A DNA stretch of 64,000 bases from Shinella zoogloeoides (GTDB taxonomy: Bacteria > Pseudomonadota > Alphaproteobacteria > Rhizobiales > Rhizobiaceae). Shown one piece after another: positions 51,749 to 60,784 of the stretch; position 1 is the stretch's first letter, and every line of letters starts with the position of its first letter. The translations under genes were made by a program, and so were the position numbers. The notes beneath the pieces are model-generated. The model was not told the DNA's origin. It saw only the letters and a program-made list of their open reading frames with translations, and did no database searches. Location: assembly GCF_033705735.1 (NCBI RefSeq), contig NZ_CP131131.1:1612001-1676000 (forward strand). Reading direction: 5' to 3'.

Positions 51749-52765
51749 TCATTCACTCCGGGTAATCTTGCTGGAGCGCACCGGCGTTCCGGCATCAGCG
51801 ACACGCGCGGCCGCAAAGGCGATCATCAGGCGCTGTGCCGTCGGCAGCATGGAAAAGACCGCGGCAAGTCCCGCCGAGGGCGGGAAGGCGATCGTCGCGG
51901 CCCCAGCCACCGGCGGATGGCCGGAAGCGTCGAAGACGACGAGCTTGGCGCCGGCCTCGGCCACGGAGACGGCCATGGCCGTCACCAGGTCGGCGGTCGC
52001 ATCGTTGCCACGGAAGAGCACGACGCCCATTTCCGGCGACAGCATCTCCATCGGCCCATGCCGCAACTGGCCGCCTTCCAGCGAGAAGCACGGCACCCGC
52101 GACAGCTCCGTAAAGCCGAGCGCGATGGCTTCGGCAAGGCCCTGCAGATGCCGGCCCGACGTCACGACGGAGCGAACGCTTGAAAGGGCGGCAAGTGCCT
52201 CCTCGATGGCGGGCTCCTCGGGGTTTTCCAGTGCGGCGATGGCCGGCCCCGTCTCCTCGCCGAGCGCGCCGAGGATGGCAAGATGCAGCGCGAAGCTCAC
52301 CATCAGGCTGCGTGTGGCGGCGAAGGCCTGCTCCGTGCCGCCCGCGCCGACAAGGCAGGGCGCGGTGCGGGCGAGGAAGGAGCCACCCTCCAGCGTGAAG
52401 CCGAAGGTTTCCGCATTGCCGCCGGTCTCGCCGAACCAGCGCAGGACCTCGGCGCTCTCGCCCGACTGGGACGTGATGAAGACGGTCCGCCCGTCGAGAA
52501 CGAGCGGCGCGCAGAGCTGTTCGGAGAGCGGCAGCGCAATGGCGTCGATGCCGAGGCGACGGTAAAGCGGCTCGACCGCGCGGCCGACGGCATGCGAGCC
52601 GCCCATGCCGAGAAGCAGGAGCCGGCCCGTCCGCTTGAGGCTTTCGGCAGCCCGTGCCGCCATGGCGCCATTGGCTTGGAAGGAGGCCAGCGCATCGGCG
52701 TGCTGGCGTGCCATTTCCCGGTCGATGGCCCGGAGCCCTTCCGGCCGTGTCGCATTCGTCGTCAT
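51749..52765 (-). CDS. SIS-domain sugar isomerase/deglycase (FrlB/AgaS/GlmS-C-like)
   Basis: The 338-residue protein has two SIS domains as in GlmS isomerase halves: LLLLGMGGSHAVGRAVE, VFITSQSGESAEVLRWF and, late, SLEGGQLRHGPMEML. The HGP motif region is the usual catalytic end. It lacks a glutaminase domain, so it works on a sugar phosphate with an amine already present. It may be a deglycase or an aminosugar deaminase. An ATG six bases upstream (52771) overlaps the permease stop; I prefer 52765 for its ribosome site (AAAGG). Confidence 0.87.
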   Translation of the reverse strand: MTTNATRPEGLRAIDREMARQHADALASFQANGAMAARAAESLKRTGRLLLLGMGGSHAVGRAVEPLYRRLGIDAIALPLSEQLCAPLVLDGRTVFITSQSGESAEVLRWFGETGGNAETFGFTLEGGSFLARTAPCLVGAGGTEQAFAATRSLMVSFALHLAILGALGEETGPAIAALENPEEPAIEEALAALSSVRSVVTSGRHLQGLAEAIALGFTELSRVPCFSLEGGQLRHGPMEMLSPEMGVVLFRGNDATADLVTAMAVSVAEAGAKLVVFDASGHPPVAGAATIAFPPSAGLAAVFSMLPTAQRLMIAFAAARVADAGTPVRSSKITRSE

Positions 52766-52767
52766 CG

Positions 52768-53613
52768 TCATCCTTTCACACCGCCGCTGGTGAGGCCGGA
52801 AATCAGGGCCCGTTGCATGAGAAGTCCGACCAGCACCGGCGGCAATGCGGCAAGCACGCCGGCGGTCGCGATCAGCCCGTAGTCGGAGACGCGCCCGCCC
52901 GCGAGGTCGGCGATTGCGACCGTCAGCGTGCGTGCGCGCTGGTCGGAGGTGAAGAGCAGCGCATAGAAGAACTCATCCCAGCCGAGCAGGAAGGCGAAGA
53001 GCGCCGACGTCGCGACGATGGGCATGGCGAGCGGCAGGGTGACGATGCGCAGGGTGGCAAAGAGGCTCGCCCCGTCCATCATCGCCGCCTGCTCGATCTC
53101 GCGCGGGATCCCGTCGAAGCCGGACTTCATCAGCCAGGTGGTGAAGGGCGCAAGGATGCTGAGATAGACGAGCGCAAGGCCGAAGACGGAATTGAGCAGG
53201 CCGAGCGCGGCGAGCGCCATGTAGAGTGGCACGGCGAGCGCGACCGGCGGCAGCATGTAGGTGGCGATGACGAGCGACAGCGACCAGCCGACGGACGGCG
53301 TGCGCGAAACGGCCCAGCCGGCCGGAATGGCGAGCGCGATGGCCGCGATCGTCGCCATTCCGGCAACGAGGATGCTGTTGACGAGCGATGCGACGAAGGA
53401 GGCGCCGGCGCTGTTCGGCACGGTGGACAGGAGGTTGGCGTAGCGCGAGAAATCCACCGTGCCCGGCCACCAGCGCAGCGGCCGCGCCATCAGGTCGGCG
53501 GCCGGCGAAATGCTCATGACGAAGAGCCACAGGATCGGCGCGAGGATGACGGTCGCCAGAAGAAGCGCGGCACCGTGGATGAGGATCGAAGCGAGGAGGC
53601 TGCGGCGTTCCAT
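52768..53613 (-). CDS. Sugar ABC transporter permease (UgpE/MalG type)
   Basis: The 281-residue permease has six predicted helices and the MalG-like docking loop DGIPREIEQAAMMDGASLFATLRIVTLP. It shares one base with the stop of the upstream permease. It forms the inner-membrane channel with the MalF-type partner. Confidence 0.92.
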   Translation of the reverse strand: MERRSLLASILIHGAALLLATVILAPILWLFVMSISPAADLMARPLRWWPGTVDFSRYANLLSTVPNSAGASFVASLVNSILVAGMATIAAIALAIPAGWAVSRTPSVGWSLSLVIATYMLPPVALAVPLYMALAALGLLNSVFGLALVYLSILAPFTTWLMKSGFDGIPREIEQAAMMDGASLFATLRIVTLPLAMPIVATSALFAFLLGWDEFFYALLFTSDQRARTLTVAIADLAGGRVSDYGLIATAGVLAALPPVLVGLLMQRALISGLTSGGVKG

Positions 53614-54497
53614 CAGGCGGCACTCCCGGCGGCGCGGCGCACCAGCATGCCGTAGCCGATCGCCAGCACCGTCACGATCAGCGTGACGACGAGGGCGAGC
53701 GAGGCCCCGGAGCCGGCGCGCTGGAAGGAGAAGGCCTCCTGGTAGACGAGGATCGACAGGGTGCGCGTGGAGTTGGCCGGCCCGCCGCGCGTCATGACCC
53801 AGATGATATCGAACACCTTGAAGGCCTCGATGGTGCGCAGCACCAGCGCCACCATCAGCGGCCCGGCAAGATAGGGCAGGATGACGAAGCGGAAACGGGC
53901 GAAGGGCCCGGCGCCGTCGACCAGCGAGGCGGAGGTGATGTCGCGCGGCACCGCCTGCAGCGCGGCGAGCGCGATGAGGGCGACCAGCGGGAAGTTCTTC
54001 CAGCAGTCGGCAAGGATCAGCGCCGTCATCGCGGTGGCGGGCTCGCCGAGCCAGGACCGGTAGGCATCGAGGATGCCGACCTGCGTCAGCGCGGCGTTCA
54101 GCGCGCCGTATTCCGGATTGTAGATCAGCCGCCAGAGCGTCGCGTTGACGACCGTCGGCAGCGCCCAGGGCAAGATGAGCAGGGCGCGCAGTACCGTGCG
54201 GCCATAGAATTGCTGGTTGAGAAGCAGGGCGGCGAGCACGCCGAGCACCATTTCCGCAGTCACCGAGACGACGGCGAACCATGTGGTCGCGGAAAGCGCG
54301 CGCAGGAAATTGCTGCTCGTCAGCATCTTCGCGTAGTTGTCGAAGCCGACGAAACTGCCGCCGAGGCCCACCAGCTTGGCATCGGTGAAGGAAAGCCGCA
54401 CCGTGTCGACCATCGGCCAGCCGATGACGGCCAGCATGATCGCCAGAAGCGGCAGCATGAGAAGCCATGCCCGGGTCGTCATCCAGGTGCTGGACAT
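53613..54497 (-). CDS. Sugar ABC transporter permease (UgpA/MalF type)
   Basis: The 294-residue permease begins MSSTWMTTRAWLLMLPLLAI and has a MalF-like docking loop (LQAVPRDITSASLVDGAGPF). The first gene after the binding protein, it is separated from it by a GC-rich hairpin at 54530-54553. Confidence 0.92.
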   Translation of the reverse strand: MSSTWMTTRAWLLMLPLLAIMLAVIGWPMVDTVRLSFTDAKLVGLGGSFVGFDNYAKMLTSSNFLRALSATTWFAVVSVTAEMVLGVLAALLLNQQFYGRTVLRALLILPWALPTVVNATLWRLIYNPEYGALNAALTQVGILDAYRSWLGEPATAMTALILADCWKNFPLVALIALAALQAVPRDITSASLVDGAGPFARFRFVILPYLAGPLMVALVLRTIEAFKVFDIIWVMTRGGPANSTRTLSILVYQEAFSFQRAGSGASLALVVTLIVTVLAIGYGMLVRRAAGSAA

Positions 54498-54529
54498 AGC
54501 GTCCTCTCGTCCATTTCGATCAGAGCGTG

Positions 54530-54553
54530 CGCGGGCGGCCGGGGCCGCCCGCG
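54530..54553 (-). terminator. Stem-loop between sugar-binding protein and permease genes
   Basis: CGCGGGCGGCC and GGCCGCCCGCG form a perfect 11-bp stem around GG, ten bases after the binding-protein stop. There is no T-run. Its position mirrors the stem-loops at 2017-2044 and 22743-22770. Confidence 0.55.
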
Positions 54554-54563
54554 AGGCATTCCA

Positions 54564-55802
54564 TCAAAGGCCGCTGTTTTCCGCAGCGGACTTCAGCGCG
54601 TCCTCGGGCGTCGCCTGGCCGAGCAGTGCTTCCTGGATGGCCTGCTGCAGCGCCGTCGACAGTTCCTGATACTTCGGCGTGGTCGGACGCGGATACATGG
54701 CGGCAAGGCTGAGCTTGGCGGCCGCGATCATCTCCTCCTGGCCGGCGGTGACGGCCGGATCGTCATAGGAGGAGGCCCAGATCGGCAGGCTTAGCTTCGC
54801 ATAGGCGTTCTGCGTTTCCTGCGAGGTCATGTGGACGATGTATTTCCAGGCTTCGTCCTGGTGCTTGCTCGTGGAGGTGATGCCGAGGCCCATCGAGCCG
54901 TTGACGGCCGAAACCTCGCTCTTGCCTTCCACGCCCGGCGCCGGCACGACGCCGACCTTGCCGGCAACCTTGCTGTCCTTGCCGGCATTGGCCATGTTGT
55001 ACATGTAGGTCCAGTTGAGCGCGAAGGCCGCCTCGCCGTTCTGGAAGACGTTGCGCACGTCCTCCTCGAGGAATTCCTTCGAGTTCGGGTTGGTGACGCC
55101 CGACGTGTAGCTGTCGACCATGTATTTCAGCGCGTCGAGCCCGCCGCCTTCGGTGAAGGCCGGCTTGCCGTCCTTCAGGAATGCGCCGCCATAGGCGCTG
55201 ACGAGGGTGGTATAGTCGCAGATCGCCGCTTCCGCCTGCGACCAGCTCCAGGCGATCGGCGTGGCGAGAATGCCCTTGTCCTTGATGGTTTTGGCCTGCT
55301 CGTTCAGTTCGGCCCAGGTCTTCGGCGGCGCCTTGATGCCGGCCTTTTCAAGGATCTCCTTGTTGTAGAACAGGTATTTGGTGTCGAGGATCCAGGGCAT
55401 GCCGTAGGACTTGCCGTCATAGTCGACGGTGGTCCAGGCGCCGGGCAGCACGCCCTTCTTCATGTCGTCGGTGATGCGCGGGGTGACGTCGGCCAGCACG
55501 TTGTTCGTGGCATATTCGGCCGGCCAGATCACGTCGAAGAGCACGACGTCGTAGCCGCCGCCGGAGCCCTGCGCCAGCACGGTCTTGTCGTGCAGGCCCT
55601 CATAGGGCACGAATTCTAGGTTCACCTTGATATCCGGGTTCGCCTTGGTGAAGGCATCCGTCATGGCGCGCACATCCGCCTCGCTATAGGCGGCCTGCGC
55701 CATGAAGAGCGCGTTGAGCGTGGTTTCGGCAAAGGCGTGCGGGGCCGCTGCGCCCACGATGAATGCCGCGCCGAGAAGGGTCTTCGTAATCGATTTCAAC
55801 AT
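54564..55802 (-). CDS. Sugar ABC transporter binding protein (family 1)
   Basis: The 412-residue exported protein has a Sec signal peptide (MLKSITKTLLGAAFIVGAAAPHAFA). Its family 1 solute-binding features include TDAFTKANPDIKVNLEFVPY, DVVLFDVIWPAEYA and GKSYGMPWILDTKYLFYNKE. It binds an oligosaccharide or sugar conjugate in the periplasm. It is the first gene of the operon and is divergent from the ROK gene; a 23-bp palindrome lies between them. Confidence 0.92.
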   Translation of the reverse strand: MLKSITKTLLGAAFIVGAAAPHAFAETTLNALFMAQAAYSEADVRAMTDAFTKANPDIKVNLEFVPYEGLHDKTVLAQGSGGGYDVVLFDVIWPAEYATNNVLADVTPRITDDMKKGVLPGAWTTVDYDGKSYGMPWILDTKYLFYNKEILEKAGIKAPPKTWAELNEQAKTIKDKGILATPIAWSWSQAEAAICDYTTLVSAYGGAFLKDGKPAFTEGGGLDALKYMVDSYTSGVTNPNSKEFLEEDVRNVFQNGEAAFALNWTYMYNMANAGKDSKVAGKVGVVPAPGVEGKSEVSAVNGSMGLGITSTSKHQDEAWKYIVHMTSQETQNAYAKLSLPIWASSYDDPAVTAGQEEMIAAAKLSLAAMYPRPTTPKYQELSTALQQAIQEALLGQATPEDALKSAAENSGL

Positions 55803-55880
55803 GCCGTCCTCCAGTTTGCTTGGTTATAAGCAAGGCGCCCGCGGCGCCCTGCCCTGTTCCCGGAACGCTTCGGTTCCTTA

Positions 55881-55903
55881 TTAAGTCAAAACTATTGACT
55901 TAA
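55881..55903. promoter_or_regulatory. Candidate ROK-repressor operator
   Basis: TTAAGTCAA-N5-TTGACTTAA is a perfect inverted repeat with 9-bp arms in the 141-base gap between the divergent binding-protein and ROK genes. It lies about 80 bases from the importer start and about 40 from the ROK start, a good place to repress both. Confidence 0.7.
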
Positions 55904-55943
55904 GTGTTCTGTATTCTTCAAATGGTGTCAAGAGGGGATGCCG

Positions 55944-57149
55944 ATGAACGAACTCAGGAAGATCCGCGCCAAGAGCGGCACCAACCAGGAAGGCACGAGC
56001 GCCCACAACCGGCGCGTCCTCATCGAAGCCATCCGCCTCAACGGCCCCCTGTCGCGCGCGGACCTCGCCCGCGCGACGCGCCTGACCAAGCAGACGGTGT
56101 CCAACCTTATCGAAAGCCTGGAGGCCGACGGGCTCGTCGCCTCGCAGGCGGTGGTGCGCGGGGCGCGCGGACAGCCCTCGACGCCCTATGGCCTCGTTCC
56201 CGAGGGCGCCTTCGCCCTCGGCGTGCAGATCGACCGGGAGCTTGCCCGGGTCGTCGCAGTCGATCTCCTCGGGCGGGAAAGTGCCCGCGCGGTGGCCAAC
56301 CTGCCACCCGGCGATCCTGCCGGCGGCAGCCGCGTGATCCTCGACCTCGTCGATACGGTGCGGGGCGAGCTTGCCGCGCGCATTCCCGCCTCCGTCCACC
56401 GCCTCACCGGCCTCGGCGTCGCCATGCCCGGCCCTTTCGGCCTGGAGCCGCCGGACGACGACCGCTGGATGATGGGCAAGTGGCAGACCTTCCCGCTTCT
56501 CGAAACGCTCGCCGCCGGCACGGGGCTCGAAACCAGCCTGCAGAACGACGCCTCCGCCTGCGCCACCGCCGAGCGAATGGGCGGGGTGGCCGACGGCCTC
56601 GACCATGTGGTCTGCCTCTATCTCGGCTACGGCATCGGCGCCGGCCTCATCCTCGGCGGCGAACTCTACAGCGGCAGCAACCGCAATGCCGGCGAGCTGG
56701 GCATGGTGCTGTTTTCCCGCGGCGGCAGCGTGCAGCCGCTCGAGCACCGCGCCTCGCTCGCCTCGCTCTTCCAGAGCCTCGGCCTCGATTCCGCGACGAC
56801 CGACGCCTATGACGCGGTCGAGCGGCTGGCGGCGCAAGACGATCCGCGCATCCGCGCCTGGCTCGCCGGTGCGGCGGCGGATTTCCGCCAGGCGGTGCAC
56901 ATGGTCGAGACCCTTTTCGATCCGCAGACCGTCATCCTCACCGGCAGCGCGCCGCAGCCGCTGGCGCTCCGGCTGTTCGAGGCGATCTTTCCCCTGCTGC
57001 CTTCCAATGCCGAGCGGCCGGGCCGGGCCCTGCCCCGCCTCCAGCTCGGCACGATGGATCCCTGGGCCGTCGCGCTCGGCGCTGCCGCCGAGCCGATCCG
57101 CCGGACCTTCGATCCGCTTTTCGCGGCGATCCTGAAGGAAGCCTCCTGA
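55944..57149 (+). CDS. ROK-family transcriptional repressor
   Basis: The 401-residue protein has an N-terminal helix-turn-helix (EAIRLNGPLSRADLARATRL, then TKQTVSNLIESLEADGL), followed by a ROK sugar-kinase-like domain. The domain lacks the zinc-binding GCxGC cysteine motif and a clear ATP-binding DxGxT, so it senses sugar rather than phosphorylating it. The start at 55944 is chosen because GAGGGG lies six bases ahead; the ATG at 55938 is too close. It is divergent from the sugar importer operon and probably its repressor. Confidence 0.9.
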   Translation: MNELRKIRAKSGTNQEGTSAHNRRVLIEAIRLNGPLSRADLARATRLTKQTVSNLIESLEADGLVASQAVVRGARGQPSTPYGLVPEGAFALGVQIDRELARVVAVDLLGRESARAVANLPPGDPAGGSRVILDLVDTVRGELAARIPASVHRLTGLGVAMPGPFGLEPPDDDRWMMGKWQTFPLLETLAAGTGLETSLQNDASACATAERMGGVADGLDHVVCLYLGYGIGAGLILGGELYSGSNRNAGELGMVLFSRGGSVQPLEHRASLASLFQSLGLDSATTDAYDAVERLAAQDDPRIRAWLAGAAADFRQAVHMVETLFDPQTVILTGSAPQPLALRLFEAIFPLLPSNAERPGRALPRLQLGTMDPWAVALGAAAEPIRRTFDPLFAAILKEAS

Positions 57150-57155
57150 GAAGCC

Positions 57156-58070
57156 TTAGGCGATGTTCATCGCCCGCTTGTGCCCGGCGACCTCCGCCAG
57201 CAGCCAGTCCTGGAAGACGCTGGTCCCCGCCTTGTTGCCGATGCTGCGGCGCTGCTGGAGATAATAGCCCGCCGGGTAGGCATGGCGGGCGGCGAAGGGC
57301 GCGACGAGCTTGCCCTGCCGCAGGAGATCCTCCGCCATGATCGTGTCCGCAAGCGCGATGCCCGCGCCGTTCATGGCCTCGCGCATGATCAGGGTACAGT
57401 CGTGCAACGTGGAGCCGGCCGGCACGGCACCTTCGGAAAGGCCCTCCTGCTCCAGCCACTGCTTCCAGCGTGTCGTCTCGCATTCGTGAATGAGGTGATG
57501 GTGGAAGAGATCGGCGGGTGAGCGCAGCGGCACCGGCCCCTCCAGCAGCGACGGCGCGCAGACCGGCGTCAGCAGCAGCGGGATCATCATCGTCAGGGCG
57601 GGCCCGGCCTTGTAGACGAATTCGTCGACGATCGCGAGGTCGACATTGGTGCGCTTGCCCGAGGTGGAGATTTCGAGGTCGACATTCGGATGCAGGCGGC
57701 GGAAGTCCGGCAGGCGGTCGGCAAGCCACAGGTTGAGGAAGGTCGGCTCGCACATCAGCTTGACGCGCTGCGCCTTCTGGCTGCGCGGCCCCTCGCGCAG
57801 GCTGACATCCTCCGTCGCGCGCCAGATCGTCTCGAAGGCTTCCGAAAGCGTGCGGGCATAATAGGAGCCGCGCATCGTCGGCGTCACCTGCCGGAAGCCG
57901 CGCTCGAACAGCTCCTGGCCGAGCGTCTTTTCGAGCGTGCGGATATGCCGGCTGACCGCCGACGGCGTCAGATGCAGCTCTTCCGCCGCGTCCTTGATGC
58001 TGCCGAGACGCGCGGCGGCTTCGAAAGCGCGCATGCCGTTGAGGGAAGGTAGAACCATGGCGGCGACCAT
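57156..58070 (-). CDS. LysR-family transcriptional regulator (GcvA-like)
   Basis: The 304-residue protein starts with a GcvA-like opening (LPSLNGMRAFEAAARLGSIK) and the helix-turn-helix AAEELHLTPSAVSRHIRTLE. The effector domain follows. An ATG at 58058 is an alternative start. It is divergent from pepA, with 260 bases between, and converges on the ROK gene with a gap of six bases. It is the likely regulator of the pepA-peptide importer run. Confidence 0.92.
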   Translation of the reverse strand: MVAAMVLPSLNGMRAFEAAARLGSIKDAAEELHLTPSAVSRHIRTLEKTLGQELFERGFRQVTPTMRGSYYARTLSEAFETIWRATEDVSLREGPRSQKAQRVKLMCEPTFLNLWLADRLPDFRRLHPNVDLEISTSGKRTNVDLAIVDEFVYKAGPALTMMIPLLLTPVCAPSLLEGPVPLRSPADLFHHHLIHECETTRWKQWLEQEGLSEGAVPAGSTLHDCTLIMREAMNGAGIALADTIMAEDLLRQGKLVAPFAARHAYPAGYYLQQRRSIGNKAGTSVFQDWLLAEVAGHKRAMNIA

Positions 58071-58090
58071 GGATTATCACTTGAGTTTTT

Positions 58091-58115
58091 GTCAATCGAT
58101 ATGGACGAAATTGAC
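58091..58115. promoter_or_regulatory. Inverted repeat in the LysR/pepA divergent region
   Basis: GTCAAT-N13-ATTGAC is an inverted repeat about 20 bases from the LysR start, in the AT-richer part of the gap. The T-N11-A-like geometry suits LysR binding. The rest of the 260-base gap has no recognisable gene. Confidence 0.45.
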
Positions 58116-58330
58116 GCTTGAATGGCCGTCCCCTTCGGCGGTACCGATTTGGACCGAGCCCCTAAGTCGCCACGGGAAAACGGTTATTCCGCCCATGGCT
58201 CCCATCTTGCCACCGCTGATGGTTGGTTTCGGCACGGCCATCTCTTGCGGACAGGCGCCCAGTGCTGCCTTCCGGGAATGGGACGGGCCTCGCAGCCAGC
58301 CTCCGCGTTGCCGTAACAGGAAGCAGGCCT

Positions 58331-59836
58331 ATGCCCCAATCGCCCGTCCCGGTCTTCGAAGCGGCTAACACCATCGCTGCCGATGCCTCCGTCATCGTGA
58401 TCCTGAAGGCCGACGGGCAAGCCCTCGGCCCGCGTGCCGCGGCGCTCGACGAGGCCGCCGGCGGCATTCTCTCGCGCGCCTGTTCCACCGCGGCCGAAGC
58501 CGGCACCTGCATCGATCTCGTTCCGCCGCAGGGCGTTGCAGCCCGCCGCCTGATCGTCCTGTCGCTCGGCAAGGCCGAGACCGTCAGCGCGCTTTCGCTG
58601 GCCAAGGCCGGCGGCAGCCTTGCCGCCCATCTGGAGGACAAGGGCGAGGACGAAGCGACCCTCGTCCTCGATCCCATTGCCGGCGTCTCGCTTTCCGGCG
58701 CAGAAATCCTGGCGCGCGTGGCGCTCGGCCTTAGGCTGCGACGCTACCGTTTCGACCTGCGCAACAAGCGGCCCATCGCCGCGGCCGACAAGGTCTGGCG
58801 CCTGCAACTGGTCGGCGCGGACAAGAATGCACTGGAGGCTGCGCTTACCCGCACCATTGCCGTCGCTGAGGGCGTCGAATATGCCCGCACACTGGTCAAC
58901 CTGCCGCCCAACCACCTTCATCCCGAGAGTTTCCCGAGCCATCTCGAGCCGCTGCGCGCAGCCGGCATCGAGGTCGAGGTGCTGGACGCCGGCCACCTGA
59001 AGGAGCTCGGCATGAACGCGATCCTCGCGGTCGGCGCGGGCTCGCTGCGCGCGCCGAAGATCGCCGTGCTGCGCTATCGCGGCGAAGGATCGGGCGAGCA
59101 GCCGCTCGCCTTCGTCGGCAAGGGCGTCTGCTTCGATTCCGGGGGCCTGTGCATCAAGGGCGGCGAGCAGATGTTCGACATGAAAGCCGACATGGCCGGA
59201 GCGGCGGCCGTCGTCGGTCTCCTCCTGTCGCTCGCCCGGCAGAAGAGCCCGGTTCATGCCGTCGGCGTTCTCGGCATTGCCGAGAACCTGCCCTCCGGCA
59301 CGGCGCTGAAGCCCCGCGAGATCATCACCACCGGGTCGGGCCAGACCGTCGAGGTCTTCGACACCGACGCGGAAGGCCGTCTCATCCTTGCCGATTGCCT
59401 CTACTATACGGCGACACGCTTCGAACCTTCCGCCATCGTCGATCTTGCGACGCTCACCTATTCCGTGATGCGCGGCCTCGGCTCGATCTTCGCCGGCATC
59501 TTCAGCACGGACGACGCGATCGCCGCGCAGATGATCGCGGCCGGCGAGACGGTCGGCGAGCGCTTCTGGCAGCTGCCGCTTGACCGCGCCTATGACGAAG
59601 GGTTGAAATCGCCGCTGGCGGATCTGCGCCACCATGCCAAGGACATGGAGGACGGCGATGCGCCCTATGCCGCCGCCTTCCTCCGCCATTTCACGGAAGA
59701 CCGTCCCTGGGTGCATCTCGACATCGCCGGCAAGGAGCTGGCTGGCGAGGATCGCCCGCTCGGCCGGGAAGGCGCCACGGCCTTCGGCGTTCAGATGCTG
59801 GAGGAATGGGTGCAGATGAATAGAAAGAGCGCTTGA
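58331..59836 (+). CDS. pepA: Leucyl aminopeptidase (M17 family)
   Basis: The 501-residue protein carries the two-metal M17 site: VGKGVCFDSGGLCIKGG with the ligand Lys and Asp, MKADMAGAA, and VFDTDAEGRLILAD, the active-site signature (NTDAEGRL in most members, with Asp replacing Asn here). It removes N-terminal residues from peptides in the cytoplasm. The start at 58331 has AGGAAGCAGG upstream. It leads an operon with an alpha/beta hydrolase and a peptide importer. Confidence 0.93.
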   Translation: MPQSPVPVFEAANTIAADASVIVILKADGQALGPRAAALDEAAGGILSRACSTAAEAGTCIDLVPPQGVAARRLIVLSLGKAETVSALSLAKAGGSLAAHLEDKGEDEATLVLDPIAGVSLSGAEILARVALGLRLRRYRFDLRNKRPIAAADKVWRLQLVGADKNALEAALTRTIAVAEGVEYARTLVNLPPNHLHPESFPSHLEPLRAAGIEVEVLDAGHLKELGMNAILAVGAGSLRAPKIAVLRYRGEGSGEQPLAFVGKGVCFDSGGLCIKGGEQMFDMKADMAGAAAVVGLLLSLARQKSPVHAVGVLGIAENLPSGTALKPREIITTGSGQTVEVFDTDAEGRLILADCLYYTATRFEPSAIVDLATLTYSVMRGLGSIFAGIFSTDDAIAAQMIAAGETVGERFWQLPLDRAYDEGLKSPLADLRHHAKDMEDGDAPYAAAFLRHFTEDRPWVHLDIAGKELAGEDRPLGREGATAFGVQMLEEWVQMNRKSA

Positions 59837-59864
59837 CGCGACTTCGGCCTTGGGAGGGGGAAAC

Positions 59865-60770
59865 ATGTCGGATCGGATCAACAGCACGGAGGGACGGGCA
59901 CCGTTCCGGGGCTACGAGACCTGGTACCGCGTCAGCGGCGACCTTCGCAGCGGCAAGCTGCCGGTGGTCATCCTGCATGGCGGACCGGGCGTCGCGCACA
60001 ATTATGTCGACGCCTACAAGCTGCTGGCCCGCGACGGCCGGACGGTCATCCATTACGATCAGCTCGGCTGCGGCAACTCCACCCTGCTGCCGGAAAAGGG
60101 CGCGGACTTCTGGACGCCGCAGATCTTCATCGACGAGCTGGAAAGCCTCGTCGACCACCTCGGCATCCGTGGCGGTTTCCATGTGCTCGGCCAGAGCTGG
60201 GGCGGCATGCTGGGCGCCGAATATGCCGTGCTGCAGCCCGAAGGCCTCGTCTCCCTGACCATCGCCAATTCACCCGCCTCCATGAAGCTCTGGGTCGAGG
60301 AAGCCAACCGGCTGCGCGCCGACTTGCCGCAGGACGTGCAGGACACGCTGACGCGGCACGAGACGGCCGGCACGACGGACCATGCGGATTACCAGCAGGC
60401 GACGAACGTCTTCTACGAGCGGCATGTCTGCCGCGTCGTGCCCTTCCCGCCGGAGGTGACGGCGAGCTTCGAGCAGGCGGCGCGCAATCCCACCGTCTAC
60501 ACGCTGATGAACGGGCCGAACGAATTCCACGTCATCGGCACGCTGAAGACCTGGAGCGTCATCGACCGCCTTCCGGCCGTCGACGTGCCGACGCTCATCA
60601 TTTCCGGACGATACGACGAAGCCACGCCCGCCACGGTGCAGCCCTTCAAGGACGGCATCAAAGGCGCGCGCTGGGAAATATTCGAGCATTCCAGCCACAT
60701 GCCGCATGTCGAGGAACAGGAAAACTGCATGCGGGTGGTCGGGGACTTCCTCAATCAGCACGATCGATAG
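59865..60770 (+). CDS. Proline iminopeptidase-family alpha/beta hydrolase
   Basis: The 301-residue protein has the oxyanion segment HGGPG (38-42), the nucleophile Ser111 in GQSWGG, a catalytic aspartate in SGRYDEATP and the histidine in SSHMPHVE. This is the S33 family pattern, shared by proline iminopeptidases and L-amino acid amidases. GGGAGGGGG precedes the ATG at 59865. In a transcript with pepA and a peptide importer, it probably cleaves N-terminal residues or amides from imported peptides. Confidence 0.9.
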   Translation: MSDRINSTEGRAPFRGYETWYRVSGDLRSGKLPVVILHGGPGVAHNYVDAYKLLARDGRTVIHYDQLGCGNSTLLPEKGADFWTPQIFIDELESLVDHLGIRGGFHVLGQSWGGMLGAEYAVLQPEGLVSLTIANSPASMKLWVEEANRLRADLPQDVQDTLTRHETAGTTDHADYQQATNVFYERHVCRVVPFPPEVTASFEQAARNPTVYTLMNGPNEFHVIGTLKTWSVIDRLPAVDVPTLIISGRYDEATPATVQPFKDGIKGARWEIFEHSSHMPHVEEQENCMRVVGDFLNQHDR

Positions 60771-60784
60771 AAAAGGGGACAGAC

